In this document: positions 52,103 to 61,274 of the stretch, in pieces
Numbering within the stretch: the first letter of the stretch is position 1
How the letters are laid out: each line of letters starts with the position of its first letter
Source of the DNA: Bacillota bacterium
GTDB lineage: Bacteria > Bacillota > Clostridia > Acetivibrionales > DSM-1351
Length of the DNA stretch: 64,000 nt
Assembly: GCA_023439045.1 (NCBI GenBank)
Contig: JAEXOY010000005.1
Location: forward strand, 1 to 64,000
Direction of reading: 5' to 3'
Translations under genes and position numbers: made by a program
Notes under the pieces: generated by a model
Databases searched by the model: none
Told to the model about the DNA's origin: nothing
The model's input: the letters and a program-made list of their open reading frames with translations, nothing else

Positions 52103-53302
52103 TCATAAGAAATGCTGTAAAATAATATCTACAGAAGTAGCACATGTATAATTCTCATCAAGATATCTTCTTGAATTGATGCTCATAGCATTCAAATGCT
52201 CATTACTAAGTACTTTTCTAAGTAAAGCATTAAACCCACTTATATCACCACTTTCGCACCAAAACCCAAATTTACCTTGCTCGATAATAGATCCGATATC
52301 AGTGTTTACATCAGTAGCCGCAATAACCGGCAATGAATACTCCATATAGGATAAAAGTCTGGAAGGGAAATTTGGTATAGTAAAGCGCTTATCCAAAAAA
52401 ATCAGTCCAACATCACTGGCTTGTACAAGTTCCTCATACTCATTTTTTGGAAGCATTTCAATCAGTTTAATATTTTGAATACCATTGTGTTCAATTGATT
52501 GTTCCAATAGCGCATATTCTGTTCCTGCTCCTACGATAAGAAAGAATACATCTATATTATCCTTATTTGAAATAAGGATATCAAGTAAAAAATTTATACC
52601 TTGTGGCTTGCCAAGATTTCCACCATACAATAAAAGCAGTCTATCTATTGGCAACTTATATTTATTTCGAATATTGCACTTGCTTTCATAAGTAATAGCG
52701 TTCAGAGATTTTGGTATAATACTGTTGGGACAGACCTCTGTCTTTTCTATAGATAATTCAGGATTATTACGCAGCAGATACTCTACATTTTTTGGTGACA
52801 TACACCCAATGTAATCGGATAACCCATAAAGCTTTCTTTCTTTACTTCTAAAATATTTATATATCAGGCTGTTTTTCTTTATGAGTTCAAGATCTACAGC
52901 ATTTTGAGGGAAAATATCCTTCAAGAGTAAATACGTCCTCGATTTATATACCTTTTTGCAATAATTAATAACTCGAGCGAAGGTCACTGGTGGTGTTGAA
53001 TAAATTACTAAGTCGAAAGATTTATCTTTATAATACTGTTTTATTGCTGATATATATTGCTGCTCAATGAGTAGAGTGCCTAATCCCTTCTCAAGTATGT
53101 TAGTTTTTTGAAGGTTCAAACTCTTTACTCTTAGTACAGTAATTCCATTTTCCACATCAATGCTTGTACTTTTTCTATACCTTCTCTCCCTTGATGTAAT
53201 TACATATACTTTATGTCCCTTTTTAATAAACTCTTGCATTAGATCAGTATAGAGATTGGTATCATTTTCGGGATACACAATTGTAAGAAAAAGAATATTC
53301 AT
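52103..53302 (-). CDS. family 4 glycosyltransferase, WbuB-like (putative L-FucNAc transferase)
   Basis: 399 residues from ATG 53302; a TTG at 53311 is an alternative. GT-B enzyme with MNILFLTIVYPENDTNLYTDLM, VIYSTPPVTFARVI, LLYGGNLGKPQGINFLLD and a late EYSLPVIAATDVNTD segment, the profile of WbuB-type enzymes found beside FucNAc genes. Directly upstream of capE-F-G, it is the likely user of UDP-L-FucNAc, adding it as the second sugar after the PglC-like priming step (inference). Confidence 0.8.
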   Translation of the reverse strand: MNILFLTIVYPENDTNLYTDLMQEFIKKGHKVYVITSRERRYRKSTSIDVENGITVLRVKSLNLQKTNILEKGLGTLLIEQQYISAIKQYYKDKSFDLVIYSTPPVTFARVINYCKKVYKSRTYLLLKDIFPQNAVDLELIKKNSLIYKYFRSKERKLYGLSDYIGCMSPKNVEYLLRNNPELSIEKTEVCPNSIIPKSLNAITYESKCNIRNKYKLPIDRLLLLYGGNLGKPQGINFLLDILISNKDNIDVFFLIVGAGTEYALLEQSIEHNGIQNIKLIEMLPKNEYEELVQASDVGLIFLDKRFTIPNFPSRLLSYMEYSLPVIAATDVNTDIGSIIEQGKFGFWCESGDISGFNALLRKVLSNEHLNAMSINSRRYLDENYTCATSVDIILQHFL

Positions 53303-53303
53303 T

Positions 53304-54437
53304 TTATGCAATAACCTCTTGTTTCACTATATTTATTATCATCTCCTGCTCGTCCCATGACAAGGCACTACCGGACGGCAAACAAACCCCTTTTCTAAAC
53401 AGCTCAGCGGAGATATCGCCATCATGAGTAAAGTATTTGCACTCTTTAAATACCGGCTGCATATGCATTGGCTTCCACACTGGTCTGGATTCAATATTAC
53501 TTTGCGCTAGTTTATTTATAATTTGTGTAGGAGTAACCTTGCACCCGCTATCCAGTGTAATTACACTAAGCCAATAATTAGGTTCGCCCTTCTCAAGAAT
53601 AGGCATCATTTTTATTTGTGGAATGTCTGCAAAGTGTACTTTGTAGGTTTGATACACCTTCTTCTTAGAGGATACGCGATTATCAAGGACTTCCATCTGT
53701 CCTCTGCCTATGCCTGCCAATATATTTGACATTCTATAGTTATAGCCTATCTCTTTATGCTCGTAATGTAACTCTGCTTCTCTTGCTTGAGTTGACCAAA
53801 ATTTCATTTTATGTATTGCATCGGCATCATTTGATACTGCCATTCCTCCACCGGAGGTTGTGATTATCTTGTTTCCGTTGAATGAAAAAACATTAATATG
53901 CCCAAAGGAGCCACACTTTTTACCATTGTAGGATGCACCCAGTGCTTCGGCTGCATCTTCTATTACCGGAACACCATATTGCTGGCATATTGGTAATAGC
54001 CTATCATAATCGGCACTCTGCCCATATAGGTCTACTATAATAACCGCTTTTGGTAGTTTGCCACTACTAGACGCCCAATCAAAGGCCTTTTGAAGTGCAA
54101 TAGGGGACATATTCCAGCTTTCTGGTTCGCTATCTATAAAGACAGGGAGTGCTTTTTCATATGCGATTGCATTACAACTACCTGAAAAAGTAAGAGATGA
54201 GCAAAATACATAGTCGCCCTCACCCACTCCTAAATACTTTAATGCCAAATGGATGGCAGCCGTACCCGAGGATAACGCTAATGCATGGTTAACCCCTATA
54301 TAAGTGCTAACATCTTGCTCAAAGCCATCCACATTTTTACCAAGCGGCGCAATCCAATTGCTATCAAATGCATCCTGTATGTACTTCATTTCATTGCCAC
54401 TCATATGAGGAGGGGAGAGAAAAACACGTTTACTCAT
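53304..54437 (-). CDS. UDP-4-amino sugar aminotransferase (PglE-like, DegT family)
   Basis: 377 residues from ATG 54437 (MSKRVFLSPPHMSGNE). PLP enzyme with catalytic lysine K190 in FSFNGNKIITTSGGG. WIAPLGKNVDGFEQ and ALSSGTAAIHLAL closely match PglE-type enzymes that aminate UDP-4-keto-6-deoxy-GlcNAc at C4. The keto sugar could come from the dehydratase at 56940. The start overlaps the HAD gene end by 8 bp, with GGCGGTG as ribosome binding site. It would give UDP-QuiNAc4N, the precursor of bacillosamine-type sugars; no PglD acetyltransferase is next to it. Confidence 0.86.
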   Translation of the reverse strand: MSKRVFLSPPHMSGNEMKYIQDAFDSNWIAPLGKNVDGFEQDVSTYIGVNHALALSSGTAAIHLALKYLGVGEGDYVFCSSLTFSGSCNAIAYEKALPVFIDSEPESWNMSPIALQKAFDWASSSGKLPKAVIIVDLYGQSADYDRLLPICQQYGVPVIEDAAEALGASYNGKKCGSFGHINVFSFNGNKIITTSGGGMAVSNDADAIHKMKFWSTQAREAELHYEHKEIGYNYRMSNILAGIGRGQMEVLDNRVSSKKKVYQTYKVHFADIPQIKMMPILEKGEPNYWLSVITLDSGCKVTPTQIINKLAQSNIESRPVWKPMHMQPVFKECKYFTHDGDISAELFRKGVCLPSGSALSWDEQEMIINIVKQEVIA

Positions 54438-55143
54438 TAATATCACCGCCCAAAAAAGTAATTACATCTAATATGTTCTCAATAGTAACATCGGCAGTAT
54501 GTTCACTGCTTAAATACTCTTGCTTATGGATTGTTTGATTTCTTTTTATCATTATGGTTTTGAACCCAAGCCTTTTTGCAGAGATAAAATCCTTAGAGGG
54601 GTTATCTCCAATATAAATACACTCTTGTGCAGATAGGCTCATTCTTTGTAATATTTCAAGATAAGGTTTTTCACAAGGCTTTCTAAAGGCAATACCACCC
54701 AATTCATCAGATATTATTATGGTATGCATATACTTTTCTAAGTTTAAGCTTTTAATTTTATTTTTTTGCCCCTCAGGCCTGCCGTCTGTAATTATTCCTA
54801 ATAGATAACCTTGTTCCTTCAATAAATCAAGCAATTTATATGTTTCTTCAGACAACTGGAGGCACGGGGTATGGTTCCGATATATAGCAATACATTCTTC
54901 GATTATTTTAGCACAATTAAAACTTGCACCAGATATGCTGAGTGCTTCATTAATATAACTATCAAACACATTTGGCACTTTCTTGTTAAATAAGTTCAAC
55001 AAGTCTTCATAAATTGAATCATGACTCTTGTTTATGATTGAAGCTAGAAAGCTTGCAACACTTTTGTAACCACTTTTTACATAATCAAGCTCCATATAAA
55101 GTGTATCGTCTAAATCAAAAATGACTGCTTTATATTTTTTCAT
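54430..55143 (-). CDS. HAD-family phosphatase
   Basis: 237 residues from ATG 55143. The frame is open to 55281, but only this start gives the family N-terminus with nucleophile and acid D10 and D12 in FDLDDT, preceded by GAAGGAAG. Alpha-helical cap, then ITDGRPEGQKNKI and GDNPSKDFISA, the threonine/lysine and acidic motifs. Substrate unknown. It is wedged between an ATP-grasp gene (14-bp overlap) and the aminotransferase (8-bp overlap), which implies a step in making or activating the modified amino sugar. Confidence 0.85.
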   Translation of the reverse strand: MKKYKAVIFDLDDTLYMELDYVKSGYKSVASFLASIINKSHDSIYEDLLNLFNKKVPNVFDSYINEALSISGASFNCAKIIEECIAIYRNHTPCLQLSEETYKLLDLLKEQGYLLGIITDGRPEGQKNKIKSLNLEKYMHTIIISDELGGIAFRKPCEKPYLEILQRMSLSAQECIYIGDNPSKDFISAKRLGFKTIMIKRNQTIHKQEYLSSEHTADVTIENILDVITFLGGDINE

Positions 55144-56113
55144 ATTCGTTATTATCTTCCTTCTCAAATAGCATAATTGTTTGATCAAATCTTGAAAACA
55201 CAGTATTATACTCAATATTATTTGCGATGCAAGGTTCTTTTCCAAGAAGAAGATCATACAGAATTGATGCGGAGTCTGCACCTGCCATCATACTAAGAGG
55301 ACTGCCTCCGCCGAAGCGAGCATTAATTTCTATAAAATAGTATTTATTATCAGTGTTGCTCTTTATGGCCTGTATAGTTATAGGACCAGTGGATTTAAGC
55401 TTCTCGCAAATCATTTTTGAGAAATTTATGAGCTCTAGGTCATGAACTATTTTGCTTTTTAATACTTCACCACTTCTAGTTGCTAGCCTGATTCTAGGGG
55501 TAATATAAATTGGGTTGCCATCAAAATCAGAAAATATGTCAATGGAGTACTCTGTTCCAATTATGTAGTCTTGTATTATACAATTTGGTATATAATCCTT
55601 GAAAAAATCTAATTCTCTCTTCGAATTTATCTTAAATGTGTTAATACTAGAGCTGCCATTTGATGGTTTCGCAAAACAAGGAAGCTCAATATTATCCATT
55701 TCCTTTGCTAAATATGTAGAAGGAGTATCCAACCCCAAAGACTTAAAAAATTTAAACGTTAAATACTTATCCTGTGACAATTGTATAGTGTAGCCATTTG
55801 CAACTAATAGCTTTGTCCCTATTGCCTCAAATCTATTAGCATTTTCGGTTAGCAACTCTAACTCTGTATCAATAGTAGGAATTATTAATGATACTTCTTG
55901 ATCAATACACAACTGTAAAAGGGCATCAATATATAATTTATCCTTTAATGCTGGAAGAATAAAATGGTCATCTCCATAGTATAATGCTGGCGCAAGAGGG
56001 GACATATCACTACACAAAATACTACCCTGTATATTCTTAGCGGCTTTTGCCTTCTGAAACTGTTGGACCAATTCTACACGCCTTCCAACACATGTAAATA
56101 GAATATTTATCAT
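55130..56113 (-). CDS. ATP-grasp ligase (PylC/CarB-like) of the glycan operon
   Basis: 327 residues. N-terminal pre-ATP-grasp Rossmann part (NILFTCVGRRVELVQQF), ATP-grasp core from about 115 with CFAKPSNGSSSINTF, and metal ligands E262 and N264 in FIEINARFGGGSPLSMM. ATP-grasp enzymes join a carboxylate to an amine through an acyl phosphate. Here it overlaps the sugar transferase and the HAD gene, so the simplest idea is that it acylates the 4-amino group made by the PglE-like enzyme, perhaps with an amino acid. The fold is clear; the reaction is inference. Confidence 0.83.
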   Translation of the reverse strand: MINILFTCVGRRVELVQQFQKAKAAKNIQGSILCSDMSPLAPALYYGDDHFILPALKDKLYIDALLQLCIDQEVSLIIPTIDTELELLTENANRFEAIGTKLLVANGYTIQLSQDKYLTFKFFKSLGLDTPSTYLAKEMDNIELPCFAKPSNGSSSINTFKINSKRELDFFKDYIPNCIIQDYIIGTEYSIDIFSDFDGNPIYITPRIRLATRSGEVLKSKIVHDLELINFSKMICEKLKSTGPITIQAIKSNTDNKYYFIEINARFGGGSPLSMMAGADSASILYDLLLGKEPCIANNIEYNTVFSRFDQTIMLFEKEDNNEYEKI

Positions 56114-56736
56114 ATAGTCTCCTTATTTGAACTTCCAGTAAAAATAGGCATTGTTTCTGCTGAAGAATTGTTAATATCCTTCTTCATCAAGACATTTTTT
56201 ATAGTGGCAATTAATATTTTAACATCTACCAAAAAGCTTACATTTTCAACATACCATATGTCTAACTTAAATTTACTTTCCCAATCTATAGTGTTTCTTC
56301 CGTTCACCTGAGCCCAGCCTGTAATTCCAGGGAGTACATCGTGCCTTCTCATTTGCTCTGGTGTATAATACTCTAAATATTGTACTAGCAAAGGTCTAGG
56401 GCCGATAAAGCTCATCTCACCTTTAATTATGTTGATTAGTTGAGGGAGTTCGTCAATACTTAACTGCCTAAATATGCTCCCAAGCTTTGTAATTCTTTGT
56501 ACATCAGGTAGTAGTTGACCGTTCAAATCGGTATCCATTGTCATTGTCCTTAGTTTATATATGGTAAATATCTGCCCATGTTTACCGGGACGCAGCTGCT
56601 TAAAAAAGATAGGTCCTTTTGTAGTCAACTTTGTCAGCAACATAGCTAATAAGAGAAATGGACTCGATAAAATTAGGATTATTATTGCAAAGAAAATATC
56701 CAACATATATTTAATGATATTTTTATATATTTTCAT
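56110..56736 (-). CDS. short polyprenyl phosphoglycosyltransferase (PglC-like)
   Basis: 208 residues: one N-terminal membrane helix (about 8-35) and a single catalytic domain with KLRTMTMDTD, LSIDELPQLINIIKGEMSF, GPRPLLVQYL and GITGWAQVNGRN. The catalytic Asp-Glu pair is in SIDELPQ. Very like PglC, which moves diacetylbacillosamine-1-phosphate to undecaprenyl phosphate. First gene of the ten-gene minus-strand operon, overlapping the ATP-grasp gene by 4 bp. It would start a second glycan, distinct from that begun by the WbaP-type enzyme at 34806. Confidence 0.9.
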   Translation of the reverse strand: MKIYKNIIKYMLDIFFAIIILILSSPFLLLAMLLTKLTTKGPIFFKQLRPGKHGQIFTIYKLRTMTMDTDLNGQLLPDVQRITKLGSIFRQLSIDELPQLINIIKGEMSFIGPRPLLVQYLEYYTPEQMRRHDVLPGITGWAQVNGRNTIDWESKFKLDIWYVENVSFLVDVKILIATIKNVLMKKDINNSSAETMPIFTGSSNKETI

Positions 56737-56877
56737 TTAATATGAGTATCTCCTTTGTAAAAATTTATCAATATTATGATACACCTAATCTAAGTTATAT
56801 ACAATACTGGGCCATTATCATACGACTTACGTAAGAACTATATAGCCATAAAAAAACTTCCACCTATTGATAATAAT

Positions 56878-56886
56878 TGGTATAAT
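56878..56886 (+). promoter_or_regulatory. extended -10 promoter of the dehydratase gene
   Basis: TGG-TATAAT (56878-56886) is an extended -10 element 54 bp before the start at 56940; no good -35 box is seen. The 203-bp divergent gap must also hold the promoter of the minus-strand operon, which could not be pinned down. Confidence 0.5.
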
Positions 56887-56939
56887 TATATTAGGTTATT
56901 TTTGGCATATACAAATACAACCATACGAGGTTATTTATA

Positions 56940-58781
56940 ATGCAATATAAAATAAGGGCTTTCTTGCTAGTAATTTTTGATTTAGTATTAATAAATTTTG
57001 GTTTTCTATTTACATACCTTCTCAGGTTTGAGTGGAATTTTAATAGTATACCTCAAGATTTTATCAACCAAATTCCAAAACTAATGATTGTTTCATGTGC
57101 AGTCAAAATCACTACATACTTCATTCTACGCCTATACTCTAGCCTATGGAGATACGCTGGCGCATACGAGCTTAGCAAGATTTTGTTGGCTTCTTTTATA
57201 AGCAATGTAATTATGCTAGGATACATATTTATTTCTCAGACGGCTGTACCGCGTAGTATTTTTATTATGACCTTCTTTATTGACTGCTTCATGATAGGCG
57301 GGATACGCATGGGCTATAGGGTATTTAGAAGAATTGTCCGTGGCGATATATTGATGATGAAGAACAACAAAAAGGTTATGCTTATTGGTGCAGGTGATGC
57401 AGGAGCATCCCTTATAAATGAGTACAAGATGCATCCAGAGCTTAGGTGTACCCCAGTAGCATTAATTGATGACAACCCTGGTAAGGTTGGCAAGAAGCTC
57501 AATGGAATACCTGTCGTTGGAACCAGGGCATATATTGTGAGGGAAGCGGAGGAAAAGCAAGTTGATGAAATAATTATTGCAATACCCTCGGCACCTTCCA
57601 AGACCATAAATGAGCTTTATACTATTTGTTCAAATACTCGCTGCAAGGTAAAAATTCTACCGTCCCTTTCTCAGCTTATAGATGAGTCTGTTTCAGTGCA
57701 AAAAATTAGAGATGTAAATATAAAAGACTTATTAGGTCGTGATCCGGTAAGTCTTGAAAACTCTGAGATAGGGGATTTATTGAAGGATAAAACTGTTTTG
57801 GTAACCGGTGGGGGAGGTTCTATTGGCTCAGAACTGTGTAGACAGATAGCTATCTTTTCACCAAAGCACCTCATTATTTTGGACAATTACGAGAACAATG
57901 CCTATGATATCCAAAATGAGTTGGTAAAAAATAAGCCCAACCTCAATCTCACAACTATTATTGCAAATATCCGTGAAAAGGCAAGGCTTGAATACATATT
58001 TAAACAATACAGACCAAACATAGTGTTCCACGCTGCTGCTCACAAGCATGTACCTCTCATGGAAGCCAACCCTACAGAGGCTATAAAAAACAATGTATTT
58101 GGGACATTGAATGTCGCAGAATGTGCGGACAAGTTCTCGGTTGAGCGATTTGTAATGATTTCAACCGATAAAGCAGTAAATCCAACCAACATCATGGGTG
58201 CCACCAAGCGAATTGCCGAGATGATAATTCAGGCATTTGACAAGCAGAGTAAAACTGAGTTTGTAGCTGTAAGATTTGGAAACGTACTGGGCAGCAATGG
58301 AAGTGTAATTCCTTTATTCAAGAAACAGATAGAGCAGGGCGGTCCTGTAACAGTAACTGACCCTGAAATTATACGATACTTCATGACCATACCTGAGGCA
58401 GTGCAGCTAGTCTTGCAGGCTGGCGCTATGGCTGAGGGTGGTGAAATATTTGTACTGGATATGGGTGAGCCTGTCAAGATTTATGATTTAGCTAGAAACT
58501 TGATAAAGCTTTCCGGATTTGAGCCTGATGTAGATATTCAGATAGAGTTTACAGGCTTACGCCCAGGGGAGAAGCTTTATGAAGAGCTGCTATTAGCAGA
58601 AGAGGGCGTTGAGGCTACCAAACATAATAAGATTTATGTTGCAAAGCCATTGTATACCGACCTTGCCATGCTAAAGAGAGAAATTGAGTGCTTGAAGGAC
58701 ATAATAATGACAAATGCCGATGAGGCAAGAGAGTATATTAAAGTAATAGTACCAAACTACAAGTGCGCAGGGGACAACTAA
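56940..58781 (+). CDS. membrane-bound UDP-sugar 4,6-dehydratase (PglF/CapD/FlaA1 family)
   Basis: 613 residues. Four membrane helices in the first 130 residues, a Rossmann-like CoA-binding-type domain (about 140-260; VMLIGAGDAGASLI), then an extended SDR dehydratase from about 285 (VLVTGGGGSIGSELCRQI, HAAAHKHVPLME, STDKAVNPTNIMGATK with M-x3-K in place of Y-x3-K). Converts UDP-GlcNAc to UDP-4-keto-6-deoxy-GlcNAc. It is the natural source of substrate for the PglE-like aminotransferase encoded divergently at 53304. Length and layout match PglF. Confidence 0.88.
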   Translation: MQYKIRAFLLVIFDLVLINFGFLFTYLLRFEWNFNSIPQDFINQIPKLMIVSCAVKITTYFILRLYSSLWRYAGAYELSKILLASFISNVIMLGYIFISQTAVPRSIFIMTFFIDCFMIGGIRMGYRVFRRIVRGDILMMKNNKKVMLIGAGDAGASLINEYKMHPELRCTPVALIDDNPGKVGKKLNGIPVVGTRAYIVREAEEKQVDEIIIAIPSAPSKTINELYTICSNTRCKVKILPSLSQLIDESVSVQKIRDVNIKDLLGRDPVSLENSEIGDLLKDKTVLVTGGGGSIGSELCRQIAIFSPKHLIILDNYENNAYDIQNELVKNKPNLNLTTIIANIREKARLEYIFKQYRPNIVFHAAAHKHVPLMEANPTEAIKNNVFGTLNVAECADKFSVERFVMISTDKAVNPTNIMGATKRIAEMIIQAFDKQSKTEFVAVRFGNVLGSNGSVIPLFKKQIEQGGPVTVTDPEIIRYFMTIPEAVQLVLQAGAMAEGGEIFVLDMGEPVKIYDLARNLIKLSGFEPDVDIQIEFTGLRPGEKLYEELLLAEEGVEATKHNKIYVAKPLYTDLAMLKREIECLKDIIMTNADEAREYIKVIVPNYKCAGDN

Positions 58782-58845
58782 GCTTTAAGTGAATTAATAG
58801 TGTAGGTAGACAACAAAAATAGATAAATCAGGAGGGTGCATACTA

Positions 58846-59946
58846 ATGAATAGATACGCCGTTATTCTTGCAGGTGGAGGGGGCACAAGGTTCTGGCCAC
58901 TGAGCAGACAGAATTCGCCCAAACAATTATTAAATCTTAGTGGCAATGACATTATGATAAATGAAACAATTGCACGACTAGAAGGGGTAGTGCCCATCAA
59001 TAATACTTTCATAGTAACTGGTGAAGCTCAGGCTGCCTCCCTAAAAAGCATGATTTCCGATAGTCTGCCCAAACAAAATATTATTTGCGAACCAGTTGGG
59101 AGAAACACGGCACCCTGCATCCTTTATTCTGCTATGTTGCTTGAGCGGTATCATGGTGAAGGCGTTATGTGTATATTGCCTTCTGACCATTTTATTGAAG
59201 ATATTGCACATATGCAGCATACGCTCAGCAAGAGTATGGAGATGGCAGAGCAAAGTGATAGTCTTTTTACTATAGGAATCAAACCCACCTTTGCTGCTAC
59301 GGGCTATGGGTACATATGCTTTGACAAGAAAAAAGAGAACAATGGATTTTATACGGTCGAAGATTTTGTAGAAAAGCCATCTTTTAAAGTTGCCGAGCAT
59401 TATTTCAGAAGCGGCCAGTATCTTTGGAATAGCGGCATGTTCATCTGGAAAACCTCTGTGATAATTGAAAGCTTCAGAAGGTTTCTACCAAAGATGTATG
59501 ATAAGATGCAAGAGATTATGGAAAGCATGCCAGCTGCCAATTATGTTGGGGAAGCGCAAGCTACACATGCTCCAACTGGCAAAATAAGCCAACTTTATCC
59601 GCAGCTTCAGAGTATATCTATTGATTTCGGTATTATGGAGCGAGCTGACAATGTATTGGTTATTCCCGGTGACTTTGGCTGGAATGATGTTGGAAGCTGG
59701 GATTCGCTTGGTGCCATATTCAAACCCGACGAGAATGGCAATATAATAAAAGCCCAGCATATCGGTATAGACACCAAGAACTGCATTGTATATGGAAACG
59801 GTAGGCTAATCTCCACAATTGGCTTAGAGAGCTTGATAGTAGTCAATACCGAGGATGCCTTGCTGATTTGTCCGAAGTCCAGGGCTCAGGATGTAAAGAC
59901 AATAGTGGAAAAGCTCAAGCAGGACGGAAAAGGAGATTTGCTGTAG
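58846..59946 (+). CDS. manC: mannose-1-phosphate guanylyltransferase
   Basis: 366 residues. Makes GDP-mannose from GTP and mannose-1-phosphate. N-terminal AGGGGTRFWPLSR loop, PVGRNTAPCILYSAMLL, LPSDHFI, FVEKPSF and WNSGMFIW, all standard for the family. It lacks the extra isomerase domain of the long ManC/AlgA form. CAGGAGGG precedes ATG 58846. It supplies gmd (38912) and fcl (60105). The gap to fcl holds a 16-bp tandem repeat and no terminator. Confidence 0.94.
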   Translation: MNRYAVILAGGGGTRFWPLSRQNSPKQLLNLSGNDIMINETIARLEGVVPINNTFIVTGEAQAASLKSMISDSLPKQNIICEPVGRNTAPCILYSAMLLERYHGEGVMCILPSDHFIEDIAHMQHTLSKSMEMAEQSDSLFTIGIKPTFAATGYGYICFDKKKENNGFYTVEDFVEKPSFKVAEHYFRSGQYLWNSGMFIWKTSVIIESFRRFLPKMYDKMQEIMESMPAANYVGEAQATHAPTGKISQLYPQLQSISIDFGIMERADNVLVIPGDFGWNDVGSWDSLGAIFKPDENGNIIKAQHIGIDTKNCIVYGNGRLISTIGLESLIVVNTEDALLICPKSRAQDVKTIVEKLKQDGKGDLL

Positions 59947-60000
59947 AGATGGATATACAGAGTAGTTTTTTCTTTCTCTAGTTTTATCAAAATTAACACA

Positions 60001-60064
60001 TTAGTTATAAAGCCTATTAGCTATAAAGCCTATTAGTTATATAACACATTAGTTATTAAACTTA
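60001..60064 (+). repeat. four 16-bp tandem repeats between manC and fcl
   Basis: Units TTAGTTATAAAGCCTA, TTAGCTATAAAGCCTA, TTAGTTATATAACACA and TTAGTTATTAAACTTA start at 60001, 60017, 60033 and 60049. A fifth unit is decaying at 60065, and a related unit lies before the first. The period is exactly 16 bp. Confidence 0.8.
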
Positions 60065-60104
60065 TTAGCGAAGTAAATATTCTTATCAATGTGGGAGGTA
60101 ATCC

Positions 60105-61046
60105 ATGCTTAGCCCAAAATCCAAAATATTTGTTGCAGGACACCGTGGCCTTGTCGGATCAGCAATAGTGAGAAGGCTGGAGAAGGACGGCTGCAGCAAT
60201 TTTGTCAATAGAACACATTCCGAGCTAGACCTTACAAACCAGGCAGCGGTAAATGAGTTTTTCTCTGATGAAAGGCCCGAATACGTATTTCTGGCGGCAG
60301 CAAAGGTAGGCGGCATTTATGCCAACAACACCTACCCGGCAGATTTCATTATGCAGAACGAGCTTATTCAGTGCAATGTCATAAATGCCGCGCACAAGTA
60401 CAACGTAAATAAGCTTTTATTCCTAGGTAGCTCTTGCATTTATCCCAAGCTATGCCCTCAGCCCATAAAGGAGGAATATCTTCTGACAGGTGCACTTGAG
60501 CCAACCAACGAAGCATATGCTTTGGCTAAGATTTCAGGACTCAAGATGTGTCAGTTCTATAATACACAATACGGAACAAACTTCATAAGCACTATGCCCA
60601 CAAACCTATATGGGCCAAACGATAACTTTGATTTAAATAATTCTCACGTACTGCCAGCGCTTATGAGAAGGTTCCATGAAGCAAAGCTTAATAATGCAAA
60701 GGAAGTAGTGCTTTGGGGTACGGGCACTCCGCTAAGAGAATTCCTGCATGTTGACGATTTGGCGGACGCATGTGTTTACCTGATGAATAACTATAACGGA
60801 AATGAATTTTTCAATGTAGGAACAGGGCAAGACGTTACTATTCTTGAGCTTGCAAAAATAATAAAAAGGGTAGTAGGTTATAATGGAGAGATTGTACTAG
60901 ATAGCACTAAGCCTGATGGAACACCTAGAAAACTGCTTGATGTCAGCAGGCTTGAGCGTGCCGGGTGGAAGGCCTCAATACAGCTGGAGGACGGAATATC
61001 AAGCACTTATAATTGGTTTCTATCCAATTATTGCAGCCAAAAGTAG
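60105..61046 (+). CDS. fcl: GDP-L-fucose synthase
   Basis: 313 residues. Two-step epimerase and NADPH reductase that turns GDP-4-keto-6-deoxymannose into GDP-L-fucose. Rossmann loop FVAGHRGLVGSAIV, LAAAKVGGIYANN, GSSCIYP, and YALAKISGLKMC with the YxxxK pair; HVLPALMRRFHEAK as in WcaG. GGGAGG lies 6 nt before ATG 60105. Works with manC next to it and gmd 20 kb away. No terminator is seen in the 228 bp that follow. Confidence 0.95.
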   Translation: MLSPKSKIFVAGHRGLVGSAIVRRLEKDGCSNFVNRTHSELDLTNQAAVNEFFSDERPEYVFLAAAKVGGIYANNTYPADFIMQNELIQCNVINAAHKYNVNKLLFLGSSCIYPKLCPQPIKEEYLLTGALEPTNEAYALAKISGLKMCQFYNTQYGTNFISTMPTNLYGPNDNFDLNNSHVLPALMRRFHEAKLNNAKEVVLWGTGTPLREFLHVDDLADACVYLMNNYNGNEFFNVGTGQDVTILELAKIIKRVVGYNGEIVLDSTKPDGTPRKLLDVSRLERAGWKASIQLEDGISSTYNWFLSNYCSQK

Positions 61047-61197
61047 CGTTGAAAAATGCCCCAAGAAATTTTATTATGCCTGCAACCTTTTGGAGTAATT
61101 TTACGTCTATATTACAGATGTATACTCTGCTTTAATCAAACAGTAACAAATCGCCATAAAATTACCAAAATATTAATTTTTCTTTACGAGCAATTAA

Positions 61198-61206
61198 TGG
61201 TATAAT
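61198..61206 (+). promoter_or_regulatory. extended -10 promoter of the two-component operon
   Basis: TGG-TATAAT (61198-61206), an extended -10 element about 68 bp before the likely start codon at 61275. The -35 region is only T-rich. Confidence 0.5.
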
Positions 61207-61274
61207 CCTATTAATCATATTATTAGATATATAAATGGAAGTAAAGCAATATTAAAGTGTTAGGGGTGTCGTTT

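Noticed and set aside
55144..55281. 46-residue N-terminal extension of the HAD protein
   Set aside because: The extension lies inside the ATP-grasp gene, has no ribosome binding site, and the family begins at the later methionine.
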